Of a DNA stretch of 64,000 bases, positions 28,900 through 38,166 are shown piece by piece. Both the position numbers and the translations under genes were made by a program. Location of the stretch: NCBI RefSeq assembly GCF_900182725.1, contig NZ_FXTO01000006.1, positions 1 through 64,000 on the forward strand. The letters run 5' to 3'. The stretch is from Thalassovita litoralis. Lineage in GTDB: Bacteria > Pseudomonadota > Alphaproteobacteria > Rhodobacterales > Rhodobacteraceae. The notes under the pieces were generated by a model that made no database searches, had not been told where the DNA came from, and saw only the letters and a list, made by a program, of their open reading frames with translations. Each line of letters opens with the position of its first letter. Position 1 is the first letter of the stretch.

Positions 28900-30179
28900 G
28901 CGATCAAACTGTTCAAAACTTCGAGTCTCTGGCCCCTTCGGCTGGTCAGAAGTTTACCCAGCGCGTTCTGCCCTTGGCGGTTTTTGCACTGATTATCCTG
29001 ATCATCCCAATGTTCAACCCGTCCAATCTGATGCTGACGTTGTTGAACGTGATGGGGATCAATATCGTTTTCGCGCTCAGCTATAACATGCTGCTGGGGC
29101 GTGGGGGGCTGCTGTCCTTTGGCCATGCGGTATATTTCGGGCTGGGTGGCTATGCGGCGGTTCACGCCATGCGAGCGATTGAAAACGCGTCCTATGGGGA
29201 TGGCGGTTTCTGGGCCAGCTATCCGGTGTTCTTCCTGCCGGTGATCGGGTTTGGCGTGGGTGCGCTGGCGGGGGCCATCATTGGTTGGCCGTCGTGTCGC
29301 CGGGCTGGCACACCGTTTGCCATGATTTCGCTGGGTGTGGCGGAACTGATTGCGGCCGCCGGGTTTATGTTCGGCTCCATCTTTGGTGGCGAAGAAGGCA
29401 TTTCGGGCGACCGGATGAACGGGCCGGAATTGTTTGGCCTGTCGCTGGGACCGATCAACGAGGTGTATTGGTTCATCGCTTTCTGGACCATTCTGGGGAC
29501 TGTAGGCATTTATGCCTTTACCCGCACGCCGTTGGGCAAAATGTCCGAAGCCACGCGCGATAACCCGGAACGAGTTGAATTTGTGGGCTATGACCCGCAG
29601 CGCGTGCGCTATCTGGTGTTCATCTTCGCGGGTGGGTTTGCTGGTCTGGCTGGTGGTATGGCCGCCGTCCAGTACGAGATTTTCACCCCCGAAGCCGTGT
29701 CATTGGCCCCGTCGGGTATGGTGCTGCTGATGGCCTATATCGGTGGTATTCGCTACTTTGCCGGTCCCATTCTTGGCGCTGTGGTGCTGACATATATGCA
29801 ATCCATGTTGTCGGATTATTCCGAAGCGTGGCTGCTGTATCTGGGCATCTTGTTCATGGCGATTGTGATGTTCGCGCCGGGTGGTCTGGCCGGGATCGTG
29901 GCAGGGCTGTTCAACGGCTTGCGTGCGGATGACCGCAGCGAACGAGTCAGCAAATGGGCGATTATGGTTGTTGGCTGTGTGCTGGCCTTTGTCGGGCTGG
30001 TGGCGCTGGTCGAAGTCGCAATTCGCTGGTCCAATGGCTATGGCGAGGTGTTTGAACCCTTCGGGATGCATCTGCCGACGGCTTCTGTTCTGACTTGGGT
30101 GTTGATCGTACTGCCGTTGGCGGCGGGCTTTGCCATCCTGCGCTTCGGCGCAACACGCAACAAGGAGGGGCAGGCATGA
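28896..30179 (+). CDS. branched-chain-type ABC transporter permease (LivM family) with C-terminal extension
   Basis: 427 residues, against roughly 320-360 for many LivM proteins. The core ends near 335 (MFAPGGLAGIVAGLF). About 90 residues follow, with two further predicted membrane helices (about 350-370 and 397-418), and a short charged tail. Core motifs include SYNMLLGRGGLLSFGHAVYF and EFVGYDPQRVRYLVF. It overlaps the livH-type gene upstream and the ATPase gene downstream by four bases each. The role of the extension is unknown. Confidence 0.92.
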   Translation: MSDQTVQNFESLAPSAGQKFTQRVLPLAVFALIILIIPMFNPSNLMLTLLNVMGINIVFALSYNMLLGRGGLLSFGHAVYFGLGGYAAVHAMRAIENASYGDGGFWASYPVFFLPVIGFGVGALAGAIIGWPSCRRAGTPFAMISLGVAELIAAAGFMFGSIFGGEEGISGDRMNGPELFGLSLGPINEVYWFIAFWTILGTVGIYAFTRTPLGKMSEATRDNPERVEFVGYDPQRVRYLVFIFAGGFAGLAGGMAAVQYEIFTPEAVSLAPSGMVLLMAYIGGIRYFAGPILGAVVLTYMQSMLSDYSEAWLLYLGILFMAIVMFAPGGLAGIVAGLFNGLRADDRSERVSKWAIMVVGCVLAFVGLVALVEVAIRWSNGYGEVFEPFGMHLPTASVLTWVLIVLPLAAGFAILRFGATRNKEGQA

Positions 30180-30949
30180 CCGTTGCAGCACTTTCTATCA
30201 CTGATCTGAAGAAGAACTTCGGTCCGGCTGAAATCATCCGGGGCGTGAATCTGGAGATCGAAAAAGGTGAACGCCACGCGATTATCGGGCCGAATGGGGC
30301 CGGGAAATCGACCTTGTTCAACCTGATTTCGGGCGGGTATCATCCCAGCTCGGGCAGTATCAAGCTGAACGGGGCTGAAATCGGCGGGACCAAACCATTC
30401 CAGATCAACCGAATGGGCCTGTCGCGCAGCTTTCAGGTGTCCAATATTTTCGCCAACATGTCCGTCCGGGAAAATGTACGCTGTGGCGTGCTGTATTCTA
30501 TGGGCTATGGCTATAGCTTTTGGCGAAATGTCGGGAACCTGAAAGAGGTGCAGCGCAAGACCGCGGAAATCCTTGAACGGGTTGATTTGCTGGATAAGGC
30601 AAACCTGCCCGCCGCGCTGTTGCCCTATGCCGATCAGCGGACGCTGGAAATTGCGATCACGATTGCTGGCGGGGCCGAGGTGATCCTGTTGGATGAACCG
30701 ACTGCGGGCATGTCGCATTCGGAAACCGACCGGGCCGTTGCGCTGATCAAACAAGCGACCGAGGGCAAAACCCTGCTGATCGTGGAACATGATATGGGCG
30801 TGGTGTTCAACATGGCCGATCGGATCAGCGTGTTGGTCTATGGCGAAATCATCGCCACTGGCAAACCGTCAGAAATCCGGGGCGATCCGAAGGTCCGCGA
30901 GGCCTATCTGGGTGACGAAGCCGATGCGCTGGAAGGAGATGCGGCATGA
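30176..30949 (+). CDS. branched-chain-type ABC transporter ATP-binding protein (LivG family)
   Basis: 257 residues from the ATG at 30176. Walker A GPNGAGKST, Q-loop SFQVSNIF, Walker B VILLDEPTAGM and the H-loop IVEHDMGVVF are present. The ABC signature is degenerate: LPYADQRTLEIA stands where LSGGQ or LSYGQQR is expected; LivG proteins often deviate here, but the loss of both glycines is notable. It overlaps the permease gene and the next ATPase gene by four bases each. Confidence 0.93.
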   Translation: MTVAALSITDLKKNFGPAEIIRGVNLEIEKGERHAIIGPNGAGKSTLFNLISGGYHPSSGSIKLNGAEIGGTKPFQINRMGLSRSFQVSNIFANMSVRENVRCGVLYSMGYGYSFWRNVGNLKEVQRKTAEILERVDLLDKANLPAALLPYADQRTLEIAITIAGGAEVILLDEPTAGMSHSETDRAVALIKQATEGKTLLIVEHDMGVVFNMADRISVLVYGEIIATGKPSEIRGDPKVREAYLGDEADALEGDAA

Positions 30950-31653
30950 CGCAACCAATGCTGAAAGTCACCGATCTGCACGCGTATTACGGCAAATCGC
31001 ACGTGCTGCGCGGCGTGAATATGGAAATCATGCCGGGCGAAGTGATTGCATTGCTGGGGCGGAACGGCGTGGGCCGTTCCACCACCGCCAAGGCCATCAT
31101 GGGAGAGGTCGCCCCCAAAGGTGAAGTTACCTTTAAGGGACAGCCGATTTCCGGGTTGGAAAGCCATAAGATTGCGCATCTTGGGTTGGGTTATGTGCCG
31201 GAAAGCCGGGATATTTTTCCGACGATGACAGTGCGGGAAAACCTGATCTTGGGGATCAAGAACATGAAGAAACCGGGTAAATACTCGGTCGACGACATGT
31301 TGGACATGTTCACCAACCTGCGGGCGCGGGCGGATAATCCGGCGGGCGTTTTGTCTGGCGGGGAAAAGCAGATGCTAACCATGTGCCGGACGCTGATGGG
31401 CGATCCGGAACTGGTGATCATCGACGAACCAACCGAAGGTCTGGCCCCCAAAATTGTGCATCAGATCGGGGATATGATTGCGGAAATCGCCAAGACTGGC
31501 GTGGCAATTCTGCTGGTCGAACAAAAGCTGAGCATCGCCCTGCGGATTGCTAACCGGGTTTATGTGATGGGACATGGCGAAATCGTCTGGTCCGGCACGC
31601 CCGAAGAATTCCGCGACCGCGACGATGTTCGCAAGGAGTGGCTGGAAGTCTGA
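30946..31653 (+). CDS. branched-chain-type ABC transporter ATP-binding protein (LivF family)
   Basis: 235 residues. Walker A reads GRNGVGRSTT, with Arg44 where the invariant Lys is expected; the rest is normal: signature LSGGEKQML, Walker B LVIIDEPTEGL, H-loop LLVEQKLSIAL. Lys-to-Arg changes here are seen occasionally in LivF proteins, so the subunit may still bind ATP, with the LivG partner giving the other site. It is the last gene of the operon; a hairpin terminator follows. Confidence 0.93.
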   Translation: MTQPMLKVTDLHAYYGKSHVLRGVNMEIMPGEVIALLGRNGVGRSTTAKAIMGEVAPKGEVTFKGQPISGLESHKIAHLGLGYVPESRDIFPTMTVRENLILGIKNMKKPGKYSVDDMLDMFTNLRARADNPAGVLSGGEKQMLTMCRTLMGDPELVIIDEPTEGLAPKIVHQIGDMIAEIAKTGVAILLVEQKLSIALRIANRVYVMGHGEIVWSGTPEEFRDRDDVRKEWLEV

Positions 31654-31681
31654 GCATTCCCTTTGGAGCGAGGGGAAAAAG

Positions 31682-31718
31682 GAAACGCCCGGCGGATCAT
31701 GATCCTGCCGGGCGTTTC
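31682..31718. terminator. bidirectional terminator after livF-type gene
   Basis: GAAACGCCCGGC (31682-31693) pairs perfectly with GCCGGGCGTTTC (31707-31718); the intervening GGATCATGATCC is itself palindromic and extends the stem with one bulge. It separates convergent genes ending at 31653 and 31740. Confidence 0.85.
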
Positions 31719-31739
31719 TGATTTATAAGTCTGGGTTGG

Positions 31740-33371
31740 TCAGCGCAGATCGGGCAGTTTGTAATCCGCGAATTGCTGGCGCAAAGTCAGCTTCGAGGTT
31801 TTGCCGGTGGCCGTCAGCGGCAGCGCATCGACCCAGATCAGATCATCGGGCAATTGCCATTTGGCGAAATGTTCCGACATGTGCTGATGAATATCCTCTA
31901 GCGAGGGGCGATCTTCGCCCGCAGCGACGGCGATCAGCACCGGGCGTTCATCCCATTTGGGGTGGGGCATGGCGATGGCGGCGCAATTGGCAATTGCCGG
32001 GTGCGCCATGACAACGTTTTCCAGATCAATCGAGGAAATCCATTCCCCGCCCGACTTGATCAGATCCTTGGCGCGGTCCTGAATCGACAGGATGCCATCG
32101 GTGTCGATGCTGGCCATATCCCCGGTGCCAAACCAACCATCGGCATCAACGGCTTTTTCGCTGGCTTCGGGGTTGTTGAAATACCCGGCCACGACAGTGT
32201 TACCGCGCACATAAAGTTCGCCAATGGCCTTACCGTCATGCGGTTGGCGGTTGCCGTGATCGTCCACGATTTTCAGTTCGACCCCAAAGACGCGGCGGCC
32301 TTGCAGGGCTTTTTTGTCGATCATCTGCTCAAAGGGCAGGGCCTCGATCCATTTGGGCATGACGCCGTGGGTGCCGATGGGGCTCATTTCCGTCATGCCC
32401 CAAGCGTGGCCAACGGAAACATCCATATTTTCAAAGGCTTCGATCATCGAGCGCGGTGCAGCAGACCCGCCGACGACAACATCGCTGAACCCATTCGGCT
32501 TGCGGCCCTGCTTTTTGATTTCCGCCATCAGGCCCATCCAGACGGTAGGGACGCCCCACGCGGAATCAACCTGTTCATCATCCATCAGTTTGAACAGGCT
32601 GGCCCCGTCCAGATGTTGTCCGGGCATGACCATCGACAGCCCCAAAAGCGGCGCGGAATAGGGCAGCCCCCATGCGTTGACATGGAACAGGGGAACAACG
32701 GGCAGGACTTTGCCCTCTTTCGGGATGGCGGTGCCAACGGTGCTGGCGACGATTAGCGCGTGCAACACGGTGGAACGATGAGTGTACAGCGCGCCCTTGG
32801 GATTGCCCGTGGTGCCAGAGGTATAGCACAGGCCCGATGCGGTATTTTCATCGAATTCCGGCCAGTCGAACGTATCGTCCATACCGATCAGCAATTCTTC
32901 GTAGCACAGCGCGTTCAGGCTGTTTTCTGGCATATGGGCGCGATCCGTCATCACCACATAAACCAGATTGGCAGGCAGGTGTTCTTTTACCGCTTCCAAA
33001 ATCGGAACAAAGGTGGTGTCCACGAAGATCATTTTATCGGCGGCGTGATTGACGATATAAATCAACTGTTCTGCGGACAGGCGCGGGTTGATCGTGTGAC
33101 ACACGGCCCCGATGCCGGAAATCGCGTAATACAGTTCAAAATGGCGATAGCCGTTCCATGCCAAAGTTGCCACGCGGTCGCCTAGGTGTACGCCGTGACC
33201 TTGCAGGGCATGGGCCAACTGGCTGACGCGGGGCAGGGTTTCGGCATAAGTCTGGCGATGAATGTCGCCTTCGGTCCGGGCGGAAACGATTTCCGCCTTT
33301 GGGTTGGCTTCGGCCGCGAAGGTAAGAATATCACTGATCAGCAGCGGACGCTGCATCATCATGCCAAGCAT
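31740..33371 (-). CDS. acyl-CoA synthetase (AMP-forming, medium/long-chain fatty-acid-CoA ligase family)
   Basis: Activates a carboxylic acid to its CoA thioester with ATP; 543 residues. Visible: AMP-binding motif YTSGTTGNPKGALYTHRS near 180, WGMTEMSPIGT near 330, GWFGTGDMASID near 420 and the C-terminal domain Lys in LTATGKTSKLTLRQQF. ATG 33371 follows GGGAGGACCTC. It likely feeds acyl-CoA to the neighbouring catabolic genes, as an operator-like motif also found upstream of that operon lies about 70 bases before its start. The acid it activates is unknown. Confidence 0.92.
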   Translation of the reverse strand: MLGMMMQRPLLISDILTFAAEANPKAEIVSARTEGDIHRQTYAETLPRVSQLAHALQGHGVHLGDRVATLAWNGYRHFELYYAISGIGAVCHTINPRLSAEQLIYIVNHAADKMIFVDTTFVPILEAVKEHLPANLVYVVMTDRAHMPENSLNALCYEELLIGMDDTFDWPEFDENTASGLCYTSGTTGNPKGALYTHRSTVLHALIVASTVGTAIPKEGKVLPVVPLFHVNAWGLPYSAPLLGLSMVMPGQHLDGASLFKLMDDEQVDSAWGVPTVWMGLMAEIKKQGRKPNGFSDVVVGGSAAPRSMIEAFENMDVSVGHAWGMTEMSPIGTHGVMPKWIEALPFEQMIDKKALQGRRVFGVELKIVDDHGNRQPHDGKAIGELYVRGNTVVAGYFNNPEASEKAVDADGWFGTGDMASIDTDGILSIQDRAKDLIKSGGEWISSIDLENVVMAHPAIANCAAIAMPHPKWDERPVLIAVAAGEDRPSLEDIHQHMSEHFAKWQLPDDLIWVDALPLTATGKTSKLTLRQQFADYKLPDLR

Positions 33372-33655
33372 GAGGTCCTCCCGTTTTAGATGTAATCTCC
33401 CTGTGCGCAGACTAGCCCGAAGGTGGGGACAGGGGAAAGTGAAATTACATTCCGCAAGGCGATTTTATGCGATCGGCGCCCAAAGCCTGTGCGAATTCTT
33501 TTTCGCTAAATTTCAATGGGTTGAGGCAATGAAATGCCGTACCGTTATTTGACGGCAATCCGGCGGGATGGTTGCTGAATCGCGGGAAGCTGCGTAAGCT
33601 GACTACGGCGAAAGGGGCAGGAGGAGCGGCCCCGGAACAGGACGGAGGGGTTCCA
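33372..33655. other. divergent intergenic region, acyl-CoA synthetase / oxidoreductase
   Basis: The longest gene-free stretch of the window (284 bases). It holds the operator-like motif copy A at 33439-33459 and presumably promoters for both flanking genes. No small reading frame with a convincing start was found. Confidence 0.5.
33439..33459 (+). promoter_or_regulatory. operator-like 21-bp motif, copy A
   Basis: GTGAAATTACATTCCGCAAG plus G, about 70 bases upstream of the acyl-CoA synthetase start (minus strand) and 200 bases before the oxidoreductase. It closely matches copy C at 38135-38155 and, less closely, copy B at 26543-26563. GAAAT and ATTC form a partial inverted repeat, as in several IclR operators. 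Confidence 0.4.
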
Positions 33656-34621
33656 ATGAAAGCTATTGTCAGCCACGCATTCGCACCGCTGGATGAATTG
33701 AAATACGAAGATGTCACTGATCCGGTGGCAACCGGGCGTCAGGTGGTCATCAAGGTCGAAGCCGCCGGGGTGAATTACCCGGACGGATTGCTGGTTCAGG
33801 GGTTGTATCAAAGCAAACCACCGCACCCGTTTACACCGGGCATGGAAGTGGCCGGAACCGTCGAAAGCGTTGGTCCCGATGTGACACGGCTGAAGGTTGG
33901 CGAACGCGTGGCGACGGTTTGTACCTTGGGCGGCTATGCCGAAAAGGTACTGGAAGATGAAAGCCGCGTATTCCCCATCGGGGAAATGGATGGCGGCGAT
34001 GCCTGCGCGTTGCTGGTGGCTTATGGCACGTCGCATCACGCGCTGAAACAGCGCGCGGCCTTGAAAGCGGGCGAAACCCTGTGTGTTTTGGGGGCCGCAG
34101 GGGCCACCGGGATCGCAGCGGTGCAAATTGGCAAGGTGATGGGCGCGCGGGTGATCGCGGTCTGTTCCACCGAAGAAAAACGCAAATTGGCGCTGGAAGG
34201 CGGTGCCGACGAGGCGATTGGCTATGACAACCTGAAGGACGATCTGAAGGCGCTGACCGACGGGAAGGGCGTTGATGTCGTTTATGATGTGGTGGGCGGG
34301 GAAGCCTTCAATGCCTGTTCACGGTCGATGGCGCGGAATGGGCGGCTGTTGATCATCGGATTTGCCAGCGGTGAAATTCCGAAATTCCCGGTCAACCTGT
34401 CACTGGTCAAGGAATATGCCGTGGTGGGTGTGTTCTGGGGGAATTTCACCCGGTTCGAGCCTGAAGTTTACGCCGACAACATGAAAGAGCTGATCGGCTG
34501 GTACGCTGCGGGCAAAGTCAAACCGTTGATCGAAGGGCGGTATCCTCTGGCAGACGCGGCAGAGGTTTTGAAACGTGTTCTGGGCCGCGGGGCAACGGGT
34601 AAGTTGGTACTGGTTCCCTGA
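33656..34621 (+). CDS. NADPH:quinone oxidoreductase-like zinc-independent dehydrogenase
   Basis: 321 residues from the ATG at 33656, preceded by GGAGGGG; the frame is open 28 codons upstream without family resemblance. Medium-chain dehydrogenase/reductase fold: AAGVNYPDGLLVQG near 40, nucleotide motif LGAAGATGIAAVQIGKVMG near 150, and DVVYDVVGGEAF. The quinone oxidoreductase group also includes enoyl-CoA/enone reductases. It is divergent from the acyl-CoA synthetase and may act in the same catabolic route. Confidence 0.9.
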   Translation: MKAIVSHAFAPLDELKYEDVTDPVATGRQVVIKVEAAGVNYPDGLLVQGLYQSKPPHPFTPGMEVAGTVESVGPDVTRLKVGERVATVCTLGGYAEKVLEDESRVFPIGEMDGGDACALLVAYGTSHHALKQRAALKAGETLCVLGAAGATGIAAVQIGKVMGARVIAVCSTEEKRKLALEGGADEAIGYDNLKDDLKALTDGKGVDVVYDVVGGEAFNACSRSMARNGRLLIIGFASGEIPKFPVNLSLVKEYAVVGVFWGNFTRFEPEVYADNMKELIGWYAAGKVKPLIEGRYPLADAAEVLKRVLGRGATGKLVLVP

Positions 34622-34628
34622 CAAAATT

Positions 34629-34656
34629 GACCCGGAATTTTGAAAAATTCCGGGTC
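34629..34656. terminator. bidirectional terminator, oxidoreductase / iclR
   Basis: GACCCGGAATTTT (34629-34641) and AAAATTCCGGGTC (34644-34656) form a perfect 13-bp inverted repeat followed by GTTTCAATTT, between convergent genes. Confidence 0.88.
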
Positions 34657-34675
34657 GTTTCAATTTCGGGAGGCT

Positions 34676-35502
34676 TTAACCGCTGACTCGCGCGATGGTG
34701 TTGCGCATCTGGACGAGTTTGGGGCCAAGTTCATTTTCCAGCCGTTCACGCGGCAGCATGTATCCGGGACCACCCAGATTGAAGGCCAGCTCGGGGTGTC
34801 CCCGTGCATCGAACGGTAAGGCACCGAAACGGCATGTACGTCGGTTTGCCACTTCCCGATGCTGACATAAAAGCCGCGTTCCTTGATTTGGGCGGCCGCG
34901 TCTTCGATGCCGTCGCGCAGTTCGGGCCAATCTGCGGGATCGGTGCGTTCTTCGACCCGCTGCATGATCTGGGCGCGTTCGTGTTCGTCGGTTCCGGCGA
35001 TATAGGCGCGGCCCATCGCAGAACGGGCCAGCGAAATTCGTGATCCCACGTTCAGTTGCAGTGAAATCATCCCGGCTGACGCGCGGGCGGCAGCGATATA
35101 GGTCATTTTCATGTCGTCGCGCCCGCCCAATGCGACAAGCACACCATCGCCGCATTCGTCGGCCACCCGCTGCATATGGGGTTGGACGGTTTCACGGATA
35201 CGTAGCCCGCCCAAGCAGGCATAGCCCAGCCCCAGAACCGGCACGCCCATGCGATACCGCCCGGTGCCGTCGTCATAGACCAGATAGCCCAGTTTCAGCA
35301 GGGTATAGGTCAGTCGAGAAACGGTCGAGTTTGGCAGGCCCGTGCGTTCCGCCAGTTCACGATTGCCCAGACCGCTGGCATCATCCGGTTTGAACGCGCG
35401 CAGAATTTCCAGCCCGCGATGCAGCGCGGTGACAAATTGGCGGTCGCCTTCGTGTTCTTTTTCGATCAGCTCGGCAGTGGACTCGGTTGTTCTTTTTCTC
35501 AC
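34676..35502 (-). pseudogene. IclR-family transcriptional regulator, frameshifted near its C-terminus
   Basis: GTG 35502 follows GGGAGACCAGA and begins VRKRTTESTAELIEKEHEGD. The N-terminal winged helix (VTALHRGLEILRAF, RTGLPNSTVSRLTYTL) and effector domain are normal up to VPYRSMHGDTP. There the frame runs into unrelated sequence and stops at 34660, while the next frame continues with ELAFNLGGPGYMLPRERLE to a stop at 34676, which is the proper IclR end. One base appears missing in CCCCGAGC near 34791-34797. With one added base the gene would be 275 residues, normal for IclR. Either a real mutation that alters the ligand domain, or a sequencing error. It lies 105 bases after the acyl-CoA ligase gene and is a candidate regulator of the region. 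Confidence 0.8.
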
Positions 35503-35607
35503 TCTGGTCTCCCTGGTCCCCTCCTTGCTGTCCTTGATCCGGGGCGCGAGGGTTGTGCGCAACTACTTTATTGGCTTTATGCGGGTCAAGTTGCGTAAAA
35601 GTCTCAT

Positions 35608-37290
35608 TCACTGGCTCAGTGTTTGGGCGTTTGCCTTGGCATTCTCTTGCTCTTGTAATTCGCGCCACAAAACTTTGCCGGACCCGGATTTGGGCAGGCT
35701 ATCCACGAAATCCACGGTGCGGGGGCATTTGTAGGCGGCCATTTCGTCTTTGCACCAACTTATGATGTTTTCGGCATCCGGGGTTGCACCGGATCGCGGA
35801 ACGATTACGGCTTTCACGCTTTCGCCCCGGCGCGGGTCCGAGGTGGAGATGATACAGACCTCGGCAATGTCGGGATGTTTGTGCATCAGGGATTCAACCT
35901 CGGCGGGCCAGATTTTGAAGCCGCTGGCGTTGATCATCCGCTTCACGCGGTCGACCATGAAGAAATAGCCGTCTTCGTCGTAATACCCCAGATCGCCGGT
36001 GCGCAAGAAGGTCTTGCCGTCATGCTGAATCAGCGCCTCTTGCGTGGCTTGATCGTTGTTCCAGTAGCCTTTGAACACTTGCGGCCCGGACATCAGGATT
36101 TCGCCGGTTTCGTTGGGGCCAAGTTCGCGGTCGTCTGCCGGGTCCACCACGCGGCAATCCACGTCAAACACCGGAATGCCCAGACATTGACGTTTCGGCG
36201 CATCGGTCGGGTTGATATGGGTGGCGGCCATCGTTTCGGACATGCCGTAGCCTTCGATATAATCCAGTCCGGTCATGTCTTTTAGCTTCTTGGCAATGGC
36301 GGCTGGCATGGCAGCCCCGCCGCCGCCGATAGCTTCTAGGCTGGACAGGTCGTAGCTGTTGATATCCGGGTCATTGACCAGATCAATCGCCATCGTGGAA
36401 ATTGACCGCCAGCGGGTCACGCGATACCGCCGGATCAGTTCGGCAGCGGCGGCCCGGTTCCAGCGGGTCATCAGCACCAAGGTGCCGCCAGAATAGATGG
36501 GCGCATTCATGGCGGCCTGCATTCCGGTGACATGGAACAGGGGCAACACGGTCAGGCTGATGTCGCGGCCTTCCATCGGGTTCCAGACCAGCCCGCCAAC
36601 GCATGTGACCTGTACAGTACGATGGGTGTGGACGCAGCCCTTGGGGGCGCCAGTGGTCCCCGAGGAATAAGGGATCACGGCCAGATCGTCGGGTGTGGCT
36701 TGCGGTGCATCAGGTGCGATATTTTCGGCCACCGCATCCGCCCAGCGGACAACGCCGGGGCCTTGGATGTCAGCGGGGTCCAGTTGCCCCAGCGGGTCGG
36801 GCAATGGGATGTCACAGGCCGGATCGGCCAGTTCGCCGTAATGGGCGGCGATGATGGTTTTCAGGTGGCCTTCTTCGACAACAGGGGTGGCGAAGGGCAG
36901 AAGTTCCTGCCCCGCCAGCATAACATCCGCGCCCGCGTCTTTGGCGTAATGGATCAGTTCCGCGTGTCGACTCATGGGGTTGACGGGGATCACGGCAGCG
37001 TCCGCCCGCAGGATGGCATAGTATCCGATGATGAATTGCGGGCTGTTCTGCATGTACAGAAGTACCCGATCCCCGCGTTTCACGCCTGCACGTTTTTGCA
37101 GATACCCGGCCAGCGCCTGCACCTGCGCGTTCAGGTCCGCATAGGTCAGGGTATGGCCGTGATAGATGATCGCGGCCTTGTCCGGGGTGCGGGCGGCGGT
37201 GTTGATCAGGTTTTGGGCCAGCGTTTGTTCGGGCAGGTCGAAATGATGCGGAACGCCTTTGGGCCAGACTTTGAGGTGACGGTCAAACAT
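35608..37290 (-). CDS. AMP-dependent acyl-CoA synthetase
   Basis: 560 residues. AMP-binding motif YSSGTTGAPKGCVHTHR near 200, EGYGMSETMAATH, FLRTGDLGYYDEDGYFF and catalytic Lys region LPKSGSGKVLWREL at the C-terminus. Acyl- or aryl-acid CoA ligase of the class I adenylate-forming superfamily; substrate unknown. It starts 21 bases after the SDR gene, forming a two-gene operon with iclR 105 bases further on. An alternative activator for acids handled by the neighbouring operons. Confidence 0.92.
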   Translation of the reverse strand: MFDRHLKVWPKGVPHHFDLPEQTLAQNLINTAARTPDKAAIIYHGHTLTYADLNAQVQALAGYLQKRAGVKRGDRVLLYMQNSPQFIIGYYAILRADAAVIPVNPMSRHAELIHYAKDAGADVMLAGQELLPFATPVVEEGHLKTIIAAHYGELADPACDIPLPDPLGQLDPADIQGPGVVRWADAVAENIAPDAPQATPDDLAVIPYSSGTTGAPKGCVHTHRTVQVTCVGGLVWNPMEGRDISLTVLPLFHVTGMQAAMNAPIYSGGTLVLMTRWNRAAAAELIRRYRVTRWRSISTMAIDLVNDPDINSYDLSSLEAIGGGGAAMPAAIAKKLKDMTGLDYIEGYGMSETMAATHINPTDAPKRQCLGIPVFDVDCRVVDPADDRELGPNETGEILMSGPQVFKGYWNNDQATQEALIQHDGKTFLRTGDLGYYDEDGYFFMVDRVKRMINASGFKIWPAEVESLMHKHPDIAEVCIISTSDPRRGESVKAVIVPRSGATPDAENIISWCKDEMAAYKCPRTVDFVDSLPKSGSGKVLWRELQEQENAKANAQTLSQ

Positions 37291-37311
37291 GGGGACTCTT
37301 GCGGATTGGGG

Positions 37312-38076
37312 TCAGACTTTCATACCGGGCATGTTCAGTGACGCGGTATTGCCACCATCGACAGGCAAGGCCTGTCCGGTGACGAAACTGGCATCGTCGC
37401 TGGCCAAAAAGGCGATCACGGCGGCGACTTCTTCGGGGCGGCCATAACGGCGCAGTTCGGCGCGGCTGCCCAGCTTTTCCTCTTTGCCCTTGGAACGGGC
37501 GTAATCGAAAATTGGTTTGGTCATGCCGGTTTCGATCAGGCCGGGGCAGATGGCGTTGACGCGGATATTATGCGCCCCCAGATCGCAGGCGGTGGTTTGC
37601 GTCAGGTTGATCACCCCGGCCTTGGAGGCGGAATAGATATTCCCCCCCGCACCGGACCGAACCCCAGCAACCGAGGCCGTGTTCACGATGGCTCCGCCGC
37701 CCTGTGCAATCATCGCGGGCGCACCATGTTTGATGAAATACATCATCGCCCACAGGTTCACGCCGAACACGCGTTGCAACTGGCTGGTGTCAATGTCGGT
37801 GATCGGGGCGTGGGAACAGACAACGCCCGCGTTGTTACAGATCACGTCCAGCCGCCCGTAATGGCCCAATACCTGCGTGATGCAGTTCTGCACCGCATGT
37901 TCATCCGATACATCGCAGGTGATGCTGATGTGATCGCCGTCACCCGACGGTAGCGTACAGTTTTGTATGTCCACCAAGGCCACAGACGCGCCTTCGGCAG
38001 CAAGGCGTTCTGCTGTTGCCTTGCCGATGCCGCTGGATGCGCCGGTGACGATGGCGATTTTTCCGCCAAATCTCAC
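37312..38076 (-). CDS. SDR-family dehydrogenase
   Basis: 254 residues from the GTG at 38076, preceded by GGGAGGA (nine-base spacing); the longer frame to 38130 has no family match. Cofactor motif [23 protein letters not shown] at the end of strand 2 indicates NAD(H). Catalytic Tyr/Lys in [11 protein letters not shown] and the C-terminal [13 protein letters not shown] are typical of classical SDRs. It leads the operon with the acyl-CoA ligase, and the operator-like motif copy C lies about 60 bases upstream. Confidence 0.88.
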   Translation of the reverse strand: MRFGGKIAIVTGASSGIGKATAERLAAEGASVALVDIQNCTLPSGDGDHISITCDVSDEHAVQNCITQVLGHYGRLDVICNNAGVVCSHAPITDIDTSQLQRVFGVNLWAMMYFIKHGAPAMIAQGGGAIVNTASVAGVRSGAGGNIYSASKAGVINLTQTTACDLGAHNIRVNAICPGLIETGMTKPIFDYARSKGKEEKLGSRAELRRYGRPEEVAAVIAFLASDDASFVTGQALPVDGGNTASLNMPGMKV

Positions 38077-38134
38077 CGATATATTCCTCCCAATTTCGGG
38101 TAGGTTTGCACAAAGCGCAGGGCGGATCAATATA

Positions 38135-38155
38135 GTGAAATAATTTTCCGCAAAG
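38135..38155 (+). promoter_or_regulatory. operator-like 21-bp motif, copy C
   Basis: GTGAAATAATTTTCCGCAAA plus G, upstream of the SDR/ligase operon. Against copy A it agrees at 16 of 21 positions, including GTGAAAT at the left and TTCCGCAA at the right. CCGC-AAA-GCGG immediately overlaps it (38148-38158) as a small palindrome. Confidence 0.4.
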
Positions 38156-38166
38156 CGGGACGCGGT

